This document shows positions 37,135 through 44,217 of a stretch of 64,000 nt of DNA, in pieces. Source of the stretch: Anaerophaga thermohalophila DSM 12881 (GTDB taxonomy: Bacteria > Bacteroidota > Bacteroidia > Bacteroidales > Marinilabiliaceae); assembly GCF_000191885.1 (NCBI RefSeq), contig NZ_AEWI01000002.1:1-64000 (forward strand), written 5' to 3'. A program made the translations under genes and the position numbers. The notes under the pieces are model-generated. The model was not told the origin of the DNA and made no database searches. It saw only the letters and a program-made list of their open reading frames with translations. Numbering within the stretch: position 1 is the stretch's first letter; every line of letters starts with the position of its first letter.

Positions 37135-37252
37135 CGAAACGAGACTGGCATAGTTTGCGACAATAAGAATATGTATAAGTCCTTGCATGCGAGTTCCATC
37201 CGACCTTAATGAATAAATTATATACGGATGAAACGAGCATGACAAAGATTGT
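37135..37252 (+). repeat. Repeat R1, copy i and a fused left-end fragment
   Basis: Copy i (37135-37230, CCG/CGG stem) ends ATACGGATG, and that ATG starts a truncated second unit ATGAAACGAGCATGACAAAG (37228-37252). The fragment runs straight into TAATAGATTTTTAGATTTAA (R3-like). The same fused pattern occurs at 16.6 and 48.2 kb. Confidence 0.8.
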
Positions 37253-37289
37253 AATAGATTTTTAGATTTAAGATGGTAAGATGTAAGAC

Positions 37290-37389
37290 AAAACGGGTCT
37301 GACAAGGCATACCACAACAAGAATATGTATAAAGCCTTGCATTCAAGTTCCATCAGACCAATGACTTAGACTTATTTTATACTGATTAA
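37290..37389 (+). repeat. Repeat R1, copy j
   Basis: Diverged left end (ACGGGTCTGACAAGGC), right half with the CAG/CTG stem (ATCAG paired with CTGAT). Confidence 0.75.
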
Positions 37390-37500
37390 AGGTAAACTCC
37401 GTTTTTGGCGGCTTCGCAAACCTTGCAACCGGCACTTTCTGAACAGATACATTATATTATAAAGTAAGAAACTTTCCCGACTTTACAGATAGGCACTGGA
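37388..37500 (+). repeat. Repeat R4, right arm (interrupted element)
   Basis: TTTTTGGCGGCTTCGCAAAC through GGCACTTTCTGAACAG to CCCGACTTTACAGATAGGCA; inverse of the 51.16-51.26 kb arm. With 37073-37131 it forms one R4 split by about 255 bp of R1/R3. Bases 37501-37684 show no gene and presumably hold the hsp20 promoter. Confidence 0.7.
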
Positions 37501-37684
37501 TAGACAAAGGAAAACCGGATAAAATAGTCGTATTTCTGTCAAAATGACGCTATAACTCTGGTTTGCATGACTTTATGGCGTTTTGAATTTATCGTTTCTG
37601 TCAATTAGGCGCTTGTTTTGTATTGGCATTTCCTTTGATATTCTCTTGGCAGAATGATTAAAAAAGAAATGTCAAACTTAAAAA

Positions 37685-37691
37685 TAGGAGG
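37685..37691 (+). promoter_or_regulatory. Strong Shine-Dalgarno before hsp20
   Basis: TAGGAGG lies 8 bases before the ATG at 37700. Bacteroidota rarely use a Shine-Dalgarno because the anti-SD of 16S rRNA is occluded, so a near-perfect one is notable. Confidence 0.7.
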
Positions 37692-37699
37692 TTATAGCT

Positions 37700-38140
37700 A
37701 TGGCAATTGTAAGAAGATTTAACAACCAGGTACCCGACATCGCCAACATTTTTGATGATTTCTTTGGCGGTGATTTCTTTGACACTCCTGCCCGGAGAAC
37801 TTCTACCCCCGCTGTTAACGTTAAGGAGAACGACGATGAATATGTTATTGAGGTTGCAGCACCGGGAATGAAAAAAGATGATTTTAAAGTTGAAATTGAC
37901 AACGGGGTGCTTAGCATCTCTGCCGAAGTGGAAGAAAAAGACGAGCAAAAAGATGAGGACAAAGGATATACTCGTCGCGAATTCTTTTATTCATCATTCA
38001 ACCGTTCATTCGCCATCCCTAAAGATGAGGTTGATGAAAGCAAAATTGATGCAAAATACAAAGATGGTTTGCTGAGAATTACCTTGCAGAAGCGTGATGA
38101 AGTTAAACCAAAACCTGCTCGTATGATTGAAATTAAGTAA
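37700..38140 (+). CDS. Hsp20 / alpha-crystallin small heat-shock protein
   Basis: 146 residues. Short N-terminal arm (DIANIFDDFFGGDFF), alpha-crystallin domain about 36-130 (PAVNVKENDDEYVIEVAAPG, YTRREFFYSSFNRSFAIP, KYKDGLLRITLQK), and a C-terminal tail KPARMIEIK. ATP-independent holdase for unfolding proteins. Monocistronic, with a strong SD and a bidirectional terminator. Confidence 0.95.
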   Translation: MAIVRRFNNQVPDIANIFDDFFGGDFFDTPARRTSTPAVNVKENDDEYVIEVAAPGMKKDDFKVEIDNGVLSISAEVEEKDEQKDEDKGYTRREFFYSSFNRSFAIPKDEVDESKIDAKYKDGLLRITLQKRDEVKPKPARMIEIK

Positions 38141-38185
38141 GACAGGTTAACGACGATGAACAACTATCCGGATGATGGTAAAAAA

Positions 38186-38219
38186 ATAAATCCCTCTGCT
38201 TTGCAGGGGGATTTTTTTA
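38186..38219. terminator. Bidirectional terminator between hsp20 and ung
   Basis: AAATCCCTCTGC and GCAGGGGGATTT form a stem with a 3-base loop. T runs follow on both strands (TTTTTTT on plus, TTTATTTTTTT on minus). It serves the converging hsp20 and ung genes. Confidence 0.85.
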
Positions 38220-38248
38220 TGTTTGTTCAGGATATGATTCAATTATCA

Positions 38249-38920
38249 TCACCATTCAATTTCTTTTAGTCCGTGATTTTTCAACCATTCGTTGGTTTTG
38301 GAAAAATGTTTACAACCGAAGAAGCCATTATGGGCAGAAAAAGGGGAGGGGTGGGCTGCTTTCAGCACCAGGTGTTTCGATGGATTAATAAGTGCTGCTT
38401 TGTTTTGGGCATATCGTCCCCACAATAAAAAGACGACATTTTCACGTGTTTTCGAGACCACTTTAATAGCAGCATCGGTAAATTGTTCCCATCCTTTGCC
38501 CTGATGCGATCCGGGTGTTCTGGCCCTGACGGTTAATGTAGCATTCAGCAACAGGATGCCCTGGCTGGCCCAACGGGTCAAATCGCCCGAAGGCGGAGGC
38601 GGTGTTCCTATATCGTCAGCAATTTCTTTAAAAATATTCTGTAGCGAAGGTGGCTGACGGATACCATCGGGAACAGAAAAGCAAAGTCCCTGTGCCTGTC
38701 CCGGGCCATGGTAAGGGTCTTGTCCGAGGAGTACCACTTTCACCTTATCAAGTGGCGTATGATTGAAGGCATTAAATATCATCGGGCCGGGGGGGTAAAC
38801 CTGATGCTTCTTTTTTTCATCAACAAGAAATTTCTTTAGCTCTGAAAAATACGGAGCATTAAATTCTTCACTTAGTGCTTCTTTCCAACTTTCTTCTATT
38901 CGGGGATTAATCTGAGACAT
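38249..38920 (-). CDS. ung: Uracil-DNA glycosylase
   Basis: 223 residues, family 1 UDG. Water-activating Asp68 in LLGQDPYHGPGQAQGLCFSV, GILLLNATLTVR, VFLLWGRYAQNK and the leucine-loop motif AHPSPFSAHNGFFGC with the catalytic His. It removes uracil from DNA to start base-excision repair. Confidence 0.97.
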   Translation of the reverse strand: MSQINPRIEESWKEALSEEFNAPYFSELKKFLVDEKKKHQVYPPGPMIFNAFNHTPLDKVKVVLLGQDPYHGPGQAQGLCFSVPDGIRQPPSLQNIFKEIADDIGTPPPPSGDLTRWASQGILLLNATLTVRARTPGSHQGKGWEQFTDAAIKVVSKTRENVVFLLWGRYAQNKAALINPSKHLVLKAAHPSPFSAHNGFFGCKHFSKTNEWLKNHGLKEIEW

Positions 38921-39034
38921 ATTGCATTTTTTAAGGCCTGATGGAACTCGTCCCTGGTAATCGGGACTTGTCTTAACTGGTTTTGCTTCACTGCAAAGAT
39001 AACAAGATCAATAATAATTCACATTAAAATCAGA

Positions 39035-39068
39035 ACACCCGCGAAACACGAGTGGCTTCGCGGGCGTT
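39035..39068 (-). terminator. Terminator-like hairpin downstream of the Mn-type SOD
   Basis: Minus strand CGCCCGCGAA and TTTCGCGGGTG pair around a 10-base loop, followed by TTCTGATTTT. The stem is strong; the T run is modest. Confidence 0.55.
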
Positions 39069-39120
39069 ACATTAACCCGGATAAAATTTAGTTGATTGAA
39101 AAATGGTTAGTGATTCCGGT

Positions 39121-39726
39121 TTATGCTGTTTTAAAACGTTTGGCTACTTCATCCCAATTGACCACATTCCAGAATGCATCAATATATTCGGGACGCTTAT
39201 TCTGATATTTCAGGTAGTAGGCATGTTCCCAAACGTCCAGCCCAAGGATGGGAGTTCCCTTAAGTTCGGAAACATCCATGAGCGGGTTGTCCTGATTTGC
39301 AGTGCTTCCCACTACAAGTTTACCATTGTTTTGTTTAACCAGCCATGCCCATCCCGAGCCGAAGCGGGTAGCTGCCGCATTGTTAAAAGTTTCTTTAAAC
39401 TGATCAAATGAGCCAAAATCTTTTTCAATGGCTGCCAACAGTTCTCCTTCTGGCTTGCCTCCGGCATCGGGAGCCATTACTTTCCAAAAGAGGTTATGGT
39501 TGTAATAACCACCACCGTTGTTGCGCACTGCTGTAGAGTGTTTGGATACATTGGACAGAAGTTCTTCAATGCTTTTCCCCTCGAGGTCGGTACCCTCAAT
39601 GGCTGCATTTAATTTACTGGTATAACCACCATGATGTTTGGTATGGTGAATCTCCATGGTACGAGCATCGATATAAGGTTCGAGTGCATCGTAAGCATAA
39701 TCGAGTTTTGGAAGTTCAAATGCCAT
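39121..39726 (-). CDS. sodA: Superoxide dismutase, Mn type
   Basis: 201 residues from Met at 39726 ([20 protein letters not shown]). The frame opens nine codons earlier, but the family start is this Met. Ligands: [55 protein letters not shown] and the active-site Gln in [11 protein letters not shown] are the manganese-type signature. Some Bacteroidota SODs are cambialistic, so metal specificity should be taken as likely rather than proven. Confidence 0.93.
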   Translation of the reverse strand: MAFELPKLDYAYDALEPYIDARTMEIHHTKHHGGYTSKLNAAIEGTDLEGKSIEELLSNVSKHSTAVRNNGGGYYNHNLFWKVMAPDAGGKPEGELLAAIEKDFGSFDQFKETFNNAAATRFGSGWAWLVKQNNGKLVVGSTANQDNPLMDVSELKGTPILGLDVWEHAYYLKYQNKRPEYIDAFWNVVNWDEVAKRFKTA

Positions 39727-39935
39727 AATGTTCAAGTTTTTATGATTAGACAATCGATTTAATTCTTATTTCAGATAAACTTGTCCAAAATTAATGCTTA
39801 TTTAAACTTAATCCAAATAATTGGGGCTAAAAATTGTTAAATAACTATAGGAAGACTTTAGACAAAAGTATGCTCAGCCTAATGCATATTAAACTTGAAC
39901 GCGGATGATGAAACCATCAGATGAGCCGGCCTGAT

Positions 39936-40733
39936 CTATTTATCAGTTCTTGTTGAAGCAAGTGAGTGAGTGACTTTTTTGCCACCGGTTCCAACAGTGA
40001 AAAAGTCTTTTAGCGACTCAATTTCTGATTGGCGTGCCTCAGTGAGGGTTCCTTCAAAAGCGATGACTCCGTTGTCAACGAAAAGCACTTTGTCGGCAAT
40101 CCGCAAAATACTTGTCACTTCGTGGGTGACCATCAAAACAGTCATTCCAAGCTGATTGCGAAGTTTCAGGATGAGTTCGTCAAGATTGGCCAGAGAAACA
40201 GGATCGAGTCCTGCTCCCGGTTCATCGCAAAACAAAAGCGGAGGATCCATAATAATGGCTCTGGCCAGAGCAGCTCTTTTTAACATGCCTCCGCTTAATT
40301 GTGAAGGATAGAGATAATAGGCATCTTCGAGATTGACAAGATTGAGTTTGGTGCGAACCAGGTCTTCAATGGCATCTGCAGGCAGGTTGGTATGTTGTTC
40401 CAGTGGCAGGGCTACGTTGTCACCAACGGTCAGGGAATTCAATAATGCACCGTTTTGATAAAAAACGCCGAGTTTTAAATAGAACTTTAGTTCCTGCTCT
40501 TCGTCAAAGGTGACGATGTCCTGCCCGAAAATTGAGATGGTATTCGGAGCTACCGGATAAAGTCCCAGCATGTGCTTCATAATGGTACTTTTTCCCGAAC
40601 CACTTTCTCCAAGTATCACTGTAACATCTCCTTCCTCTATTGAAAAGGACACGTTTTTAAGTACTTCTTTTTCTCCAAATGATACTTTAAGTCCTTTGAC
40701 TTCTATGATCTTTTCTTTACTCATATATGTCAT
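39936..40733 (-). CDS. ABC transporter ATPase of an Mla-type lipid transport system
   Basis: 265 residues. Walker A GESGSGKSTIMKH, signature QLSGGMLKRAALARAI, Walker B LLFCDEPGAGLDP, H-loop MVTHEV. Closest in type to MlaF, which powers phospholipid transport between the membranes. Last of four overlapping or abutting minus-strand genes (MCE protein, lipoprotein, permease, ATPase). The start may be the fourth codon (MSKEKI). Confidence 0.93.
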   Translation of the reverse strand: MTYMSKEKIIEVKGLKVSFGEKEVLKNVSFSIEEGDVTVILGESGSGKSTIMKHMLGLYPVAPNTISIFGQDIVTFDEEQELKFYLKLGVFYQNGALLNSLTVGDNVALPLEQHTNLPADAIEDLVRTKLNLVNLEDAYYLYPSQLSGGMLKRAALARAIIMDPPLLFCDEPGAGLDPVSLANLDELILKLRNQLGMTVLMVTHEVTSILRIADKVLFVDNGVIAFEGTLTEARQSEIESLKDFFTVGTGGKKVTHSLASTRTDK

Positions 40734-40743
40734 GCATTGAAGG

Positions 40744-41871
40744 TCAGTAAAATATCAGTCCCAGGATCAGATCGGCAATAATAACCAATGTAATGGCTGC
40801 CACTACTGCACTGGTAGTAGAACGGCCTACTCCTTCGGCACCCTCTTTTACTCTGAAGCCGAAAAAGGCTCCCGTGATGACAATGATAAAAGCAAAGGCA
40901 ATGCTTTTGATTATTCCTGTAAGGATGTCTTTTTGATAAAGAGCCTCGGACATCCTGTTAAAAAATATTTCGGGTGTTATATCCAGGTAAAGATAGGCAG
41001 CAACGGCGCCTCCGAAAATTCCGGCAACAGAGGCAAGAATGGTCAGGAAAGGTAAAGTGATCAGGCTTCCGTATATTTTGGGAATTACAACAAACCGAAC
41101 GGGATTCAGTCCCATGGTGCGCAGCGCATCAATTTCGGCCGTTACCTTCATTGTTGCAATTTCGGCCGCAATGGAAGAACCGCTCCGGCCTGCAACCATA
41201 ATGGCTGTGATAAGCGGGCCTATTTCAGCCATCATGGCTATTACAGTAAGGTCTACAATATAAATATTAGCGCCAAAATTGCGGAGTTGAGAAGATGACT
41301 GAAGAGCCAGAACCAGCCCGATTATAAAGGCCATTGCCATGACAATGGGCACGGCATTTACACCTATTGAAACGGCCTGGTTAACGAACTCGCCTTTTCT
41401 GCGTTGTTTCGTGTGAAACAGGTCTTTGACTGACCAGAAAAGAACATCCGAAACGAGATAAAAGAATGAAGCTACATATTCGACCAGGAAATGCCCTGCT
41501 TTATCGCCTAATAAATAAAGAATCCCTTCTTTTTTACGCGACTGTTCAGTTTTTTGTTTAACAGGACTGAAAAGTGACAGTTTGTTTTCTATGTCTTTTC
41601 CTGCGTTTTCGATTTTCAGGGAGATGTTATGTCTTCCTGCATTTTGGGGCAGACGATGTATGGCCAGGGCACCCGCGCTATCTATATTTTCCAGGGCGGA
41701 CAGATCGACAGAAAGGTCACTTTCACCGCTTTTCCGAAACAAAAGTTCAATGTCGTCCAGGAATTCGGCAGTATTATGAATGGTCAGGTTTTTTTTAAGC
41801 CTCACCACATTACCGTCGAGGATGAAATGGTTCGATTTATTTGTCCATTTTTTCTTTCTCACGAATATCAT
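40744..41871 (-). CDS. MlaE-type permease fused to an N-terminal STAS domain
   Basis: 375 residues. Residues 1-115 form a STAS domain (LSVDLSALENIDSAGALAIH), which in the Mla system is usually the separate MlaB subunit. The rest is the MlaE permease with about five membrane helices and the hallmark AIMVAGRSGSSIAAEIATMK, VTAEIDALRTMGLNPVRFVV. Such fusions are known in Bacteroidota and plants' relatives. It overlaps the lipoprotein gene by 4 bases (ATGA). Confidence 0.93.
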   Translation of the reverse strand: MIFVRKKKWTNKSNHFILDGNVVRLKKNLTIHNTAEFLDDIELLFRKSGESDLSVDLSALENIDSAGALAIHRLPQNAGRHNISLKIENAGKDIENKLSLFSPVKQKTEQSRKKEGILYLLGDKAGHFLVEYVASFFYLVSDVLFWSVKDLFHTKQRRKGEFVNQAVSIGVNAVPIVMAMAFIIGLVLALQSSSQLRNFGANIYIVDLTVIAMMAEIGPLITAIMVAGRSGSSIAAEIATMKVTAEIDALRTMGLNPVRFVVIPKIYGSLITLPFLTILASVAGIFGGAVAAYLYLDITPEIFFNRMSEALYQKDILTGIIKSIAFAFIIVITGAFFGFRVKEGAEGVGRSTTSAVVAAITLVIIADLILGLIFY

Positions 41872-42488
41872 CTTTGAGCCGAGAGGGTTTCTCTGATTTG
41901 CTGTGCAAAATTTTCAAGTTCCTCATAAAAAAGATCACTGATGCTTTCGGCCATCAGATTCAGATTCCTTTTTTCCAGGGTTGATTTTCTGTTGCTAATG
42001 TGAGTAAGAATGCTTGTTCCGGAACGGGTATCAATCAATTCGAACTTCAAAGTCAGATGCGTCGTAAAATCCTTTTTGCCTTCAGCTGTACCAACCTCTA
42101 TTTCGAAGACAGTTGTGTTGAGACGATATTCAGGCGTATGTTCCCAGAATCTGTCCGAAACTCTTAAAAAAAGATTCTTGGCCGACAAGAAATCTATAAT
42201 CATCGGCGTAAGAACAGTCGATGGTGGAACGGCCCATTCGTGCTCACCAAAATATCGGATCTGGTGTGAGTCATCCCTGCAAACAATTCTCCGACTTGAA
42301 TATGCCGGATATACATTCACATCTCCAACTTCACACCTGGCATTGAAGAGAACCGAATCTTCAACAAAAGGTTTACTTACCTTTTCCGGTTGTTCAAGAG
42401 TATAGTATTTTTTGACAACAGTTTTTTGTGATCCGCATCCTGTGAGGATAATGGTCATGATCAGAATAGGTAATATTTTCTGTTTCAT
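41868..42488 (-). CDS. ABC-type transport auxiliary lipoprotein (PqiC-like)
   Basis: 206 residues. Lipobox MTIILTGCGSQKTV with Cys18. The mature part fits the ABC_trans_aux fold seen in PqiC: YYTLEQPEKV, SVLFNARCEVGDVNVYPAYS, WAVPPSTVLTPMIIDFL. In MCE systems this lipoprotein sits at the outer membrane and probably meets the MCE tunnel. One base separates it from the MCE gene. Confidence 0.82.
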   Translation of the reverse strand: MKQKILPILIMTIILTGCGSQKTVVKKYYTLEQPEKVSKPFVEDSVLFNARCEVGDVNVYPAYSSRRIVCRDDSHQIRYFGEHEWAVPPSTVLTPMIIDFLSAKNLFLRVSDRFWEHTPEYRLNTTVFEIEVGTAEGKKDFTTHLTLKFELIDTRSGTSILTHISNRKSTLEKRNLNLMAESISDLFYEELENFAQQIRETLSAQR

Positions 42489-42489
42489 A

Positions 42490-43494
42490 TTAATCCTTTA
42501 ATTTGTCATCGGGCAGGTTTTTAACTTTGGTTTTGCGGATGAGCACCGATGGATTGTTGTTGATTTTTCGGGATGCTTCTTCAAGATTGCGAAGCGTTGA
42601 TTGCAGCAATTCCTGGGTTTCTACAAGTCCCTTAGTGCCCTTGTTGATATCGTCATCTACCTTTATGAGAAGTTCTTTGGTTTGTGCGACCACTCCTGCC
42701 AAATCGTCAATTAATTGCGTAATATTTGTTTCTTTCAGTTTTTGTGATATTTCCCGGGCATTTCCTATAATGTCATGAATAGAATCGCTTTGAACCAGCT
42801 GGTCTATCCGGGTCATTGTTTCTTCCAGTGTGCTGCTTGTTTCAAGAATTGAGGCACTGATTTTATTGGCATTTTTTATAGTAGAGCCAATATCCTTCTT
42901 GTTTTGGCCGACGATGGTATCAAGTCGTAAAATGGCACGATCGGCATCGTCTGCCATCTTGCTGAATTTCACAAGGGTGGTAGTGATTTTTGCCAGAGTA
43001 TCGGGATGAGTGAACATCTGCAGGTTGTTGAGTACTTTTTCTGCCTTTTCAGCAATTATTTCTGCCTTTCCCGTTATTTCTGATGTCAAAGAAGAACCCG
43101 GTTGTATATATGAACCTGGTTTCAGAAGATTGGACTTATTGGTTCCACCACGTATTTCTATGGCTTTCATGCCGGTAATCCCGAGCGAAACAATATCCGC
43201 TTTTGCGTCTTCTTTAATGGGGGTGCCCTGTTTTAGCGAGAGTTCTGCAATAATACTGGTGATATCCTGTGGGTTAATACGAATGTCCGAAATGGTTCCT
43301 ACGTTGATGCCGAGATATTTTACGGGGCTTCCAATTTCCATTCCGCTTACCGAGACATCGTGAAAATTCACATAATAGGTGTCGGATTTTTCGAACAACT
43401 CCCTGGCTGTAAAATATACGACCAGAAACAAAAGCAGGGCGGAACTGACTATGATAAAAATCCCCAGTCTTATTTTTTTTGATCGGTTGTTCAT
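42490..43494 (-). CDS. MCE/MlaD-family lipid transport protein
   Basis: 334 residues. One N-terminal membrane helix (RLGIFIIVSSALLLFLVVYF), a single MCE domain about 35-115 (YYVNFHDVSVSGMEIGSPVK, YLGINVGTISDIRINPQDIT), and a long helical tail 150-310 likely to oligomerise into a channel. First gene of the Mla-type operon. Its ATG (43492-43494) is the right end of repeat R1-k, so the repeat forms its entire proximal 5' leader. Confidence 0.92.
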   Translation of the reverse strand: MNNRSKKIRLGIFIIVSSALLLFLVVYFTARELFEKSDTYYVNFHDVSVSGMEIGSPVKYLGINVGTISDIRINPQDITSIIAELSLKQGTPIKEDAKADIVSLGITGMKAIEIRGGTNKSNLLKPGSYIQPGSSLTSEITGKAEIIAEKAEKVLNNLQMFTHPDTLAKITTTLVKFSKMADDADRAILRLDTIVGQNKKDIGSTIKNANKISASILETSSTLEETMTRIDQLVQSDSIHDIIGNAREISQKLKETNITQLIDDLAGVVAQTKELLIKVDDDINKGTKGLVETQELLQSTLRNLEEASRKINNNPSVLIRKTKVKNLPDDKLKD

Positions 43495-43586
43495 CCGTAT
43501 GAAATTTATTTATTAAGGTCGGATGGAACTCGCATGATTGAGTTATACATATTCTTTTGAGACAACCCTTGCCATGCTCGTTTCAT
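43491..43586 (-). repeat. Repeat R1, copy k
   Basis: Full copy in sense with the Mla operon. On the minus strand it begins ATGAAACGAGCATGG and ends ATACGGATG, where ATG is the mlaD-type start. The flanks read ATGAA on the left and ATGAA on the right. Confidence 0.88.
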
Positions 43587-43620
43587 TGGTTAATGCTATT
43601 TTATCAAAGATAATTGAATT

Positions 43621-43976
43621 TTATTGTTTTGAAGGAATTTTACGGACAGTTTCTACACCTTCTGAATTCTCGGCACTGAAAGACATTACCAAGGTACCTT
43701 TTGTTCCATCCTTCGCACTGATGCAAGTTGAAGCTGAGAATAGAGTTGCAACTCATAAGTACCTTTTGTTCCATCCTTCGCACTGATGGCATAACAGATC
43801 ATTTCATCTGCCGGATCGGTCATACCTTCGAAACGATAGGATTTTAAGATTATCAGGTCTTCAGGATTATATTTTTTTCTGGTGCCGATGGCTTCAATAA
43901 AATCGCCGGCAGGCCGGAACTCTTCTGTGAAACCCTCTTTGTTAAGGTTTTCCATTGCTTCAGATAATGTATCCAT
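43621..43976 (-). pseudogene. Small Bacteroidota protein gene disrupted by a 65-bp duplication/insertion
   Basis: The N-terminal 75 residues (SEAMENLNKEGFTEEFRPAG, YRFEGMTDPADEMICYAISA) belong to a short Bacteroidota family often annotated as phosphoribosylpyrophosphate-synthetase-like. The family usually has about 95-100 residues. The present frame ends at 43686 with an odd tail. A 30-bp stretch occurs twice, at 43694-43723 and 43759-43788. Removing one 65-bp unit restores AKDGTKGTLVMSFSAENSEG and the stop at 43621, giving 96 residues. The gene is therefore frameshifted by the duplication. Confidence 0.75.
43694..43788. repeat. 30-bp direct duplication with 35-bp spacer
   Basis: GTACCTTTTGTTCCATCCTT through GCACTGATG is present twice, 65 bp apart. 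The spacer (CAAGTTGAAGCTGAGAATAG and on to CTCATAA) has partial internal symmetry (AGTTG / CAACT). It lies inside the broken gene. Confidence 0.85.
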
Positions 43977-43988
43977 GGCATTAAAATT

Positions 43989-44022
43989 AGTAACACAGTA
44001 AATGGTTCTTTAAGGACAGACA
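43989..44022 (-). repeat. R4 end fragment
   Basis: GTAACACAGTAAATGGTTCT, then TTAAGGACAGACACT, matching 51344-51376 (end of R4). No second arm nearby. Confidence 0.6.
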
Positions 44023-44071
44023 CTGATTTATAAAACTCTTTAACTTGTTATAGTGTTCAGAAAACTGCAAT

Positions 44072-44101
44072 AAAAAAGGGCTGCTTTTGCGGCAGCCCTT
44101 G
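44072..44101 (-). terminator. Terminator downstream of the EF-G2 gene
   Basis: Minus strand AAGGGCTGCC, GCAAAA loop, GCAGCCCTT and then TTTTTATT. It is a canonical intrinsic terminator about 117 bases after the EF-G2 stop; R1-l lies in between. Confidence 0.8.
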
Positions 44102-44110
44102 TTCAGAATA

Positions 44111-44212
44111 ATGAAACGAGCATGGCAAAGTTTTCCACAAAAGAACATGTATAAAACGCTTACATGCGAGTTCCATCAGACCAATAACTTAGACTAATTT
44201 TATACTGATGAA
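44111..44212 (+). repeat. Repeat R1, copy l
   Basis: Full copy antisense to EF-G2, flanked by ATGAA on both sides. It carries the CAG/CTG right stem (ATCAG with CTGAT), the compensatory alternative to CCG/CGG. Confidence 0.85.
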
Positions 44213-44217
44213 AAAGC

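Noticed and set aside
43538-43786. Plus-strand ORF opposite the mlaD leader
   Set aside because: Formed by R1-k and the duplicated segment; no protein-like pattern.
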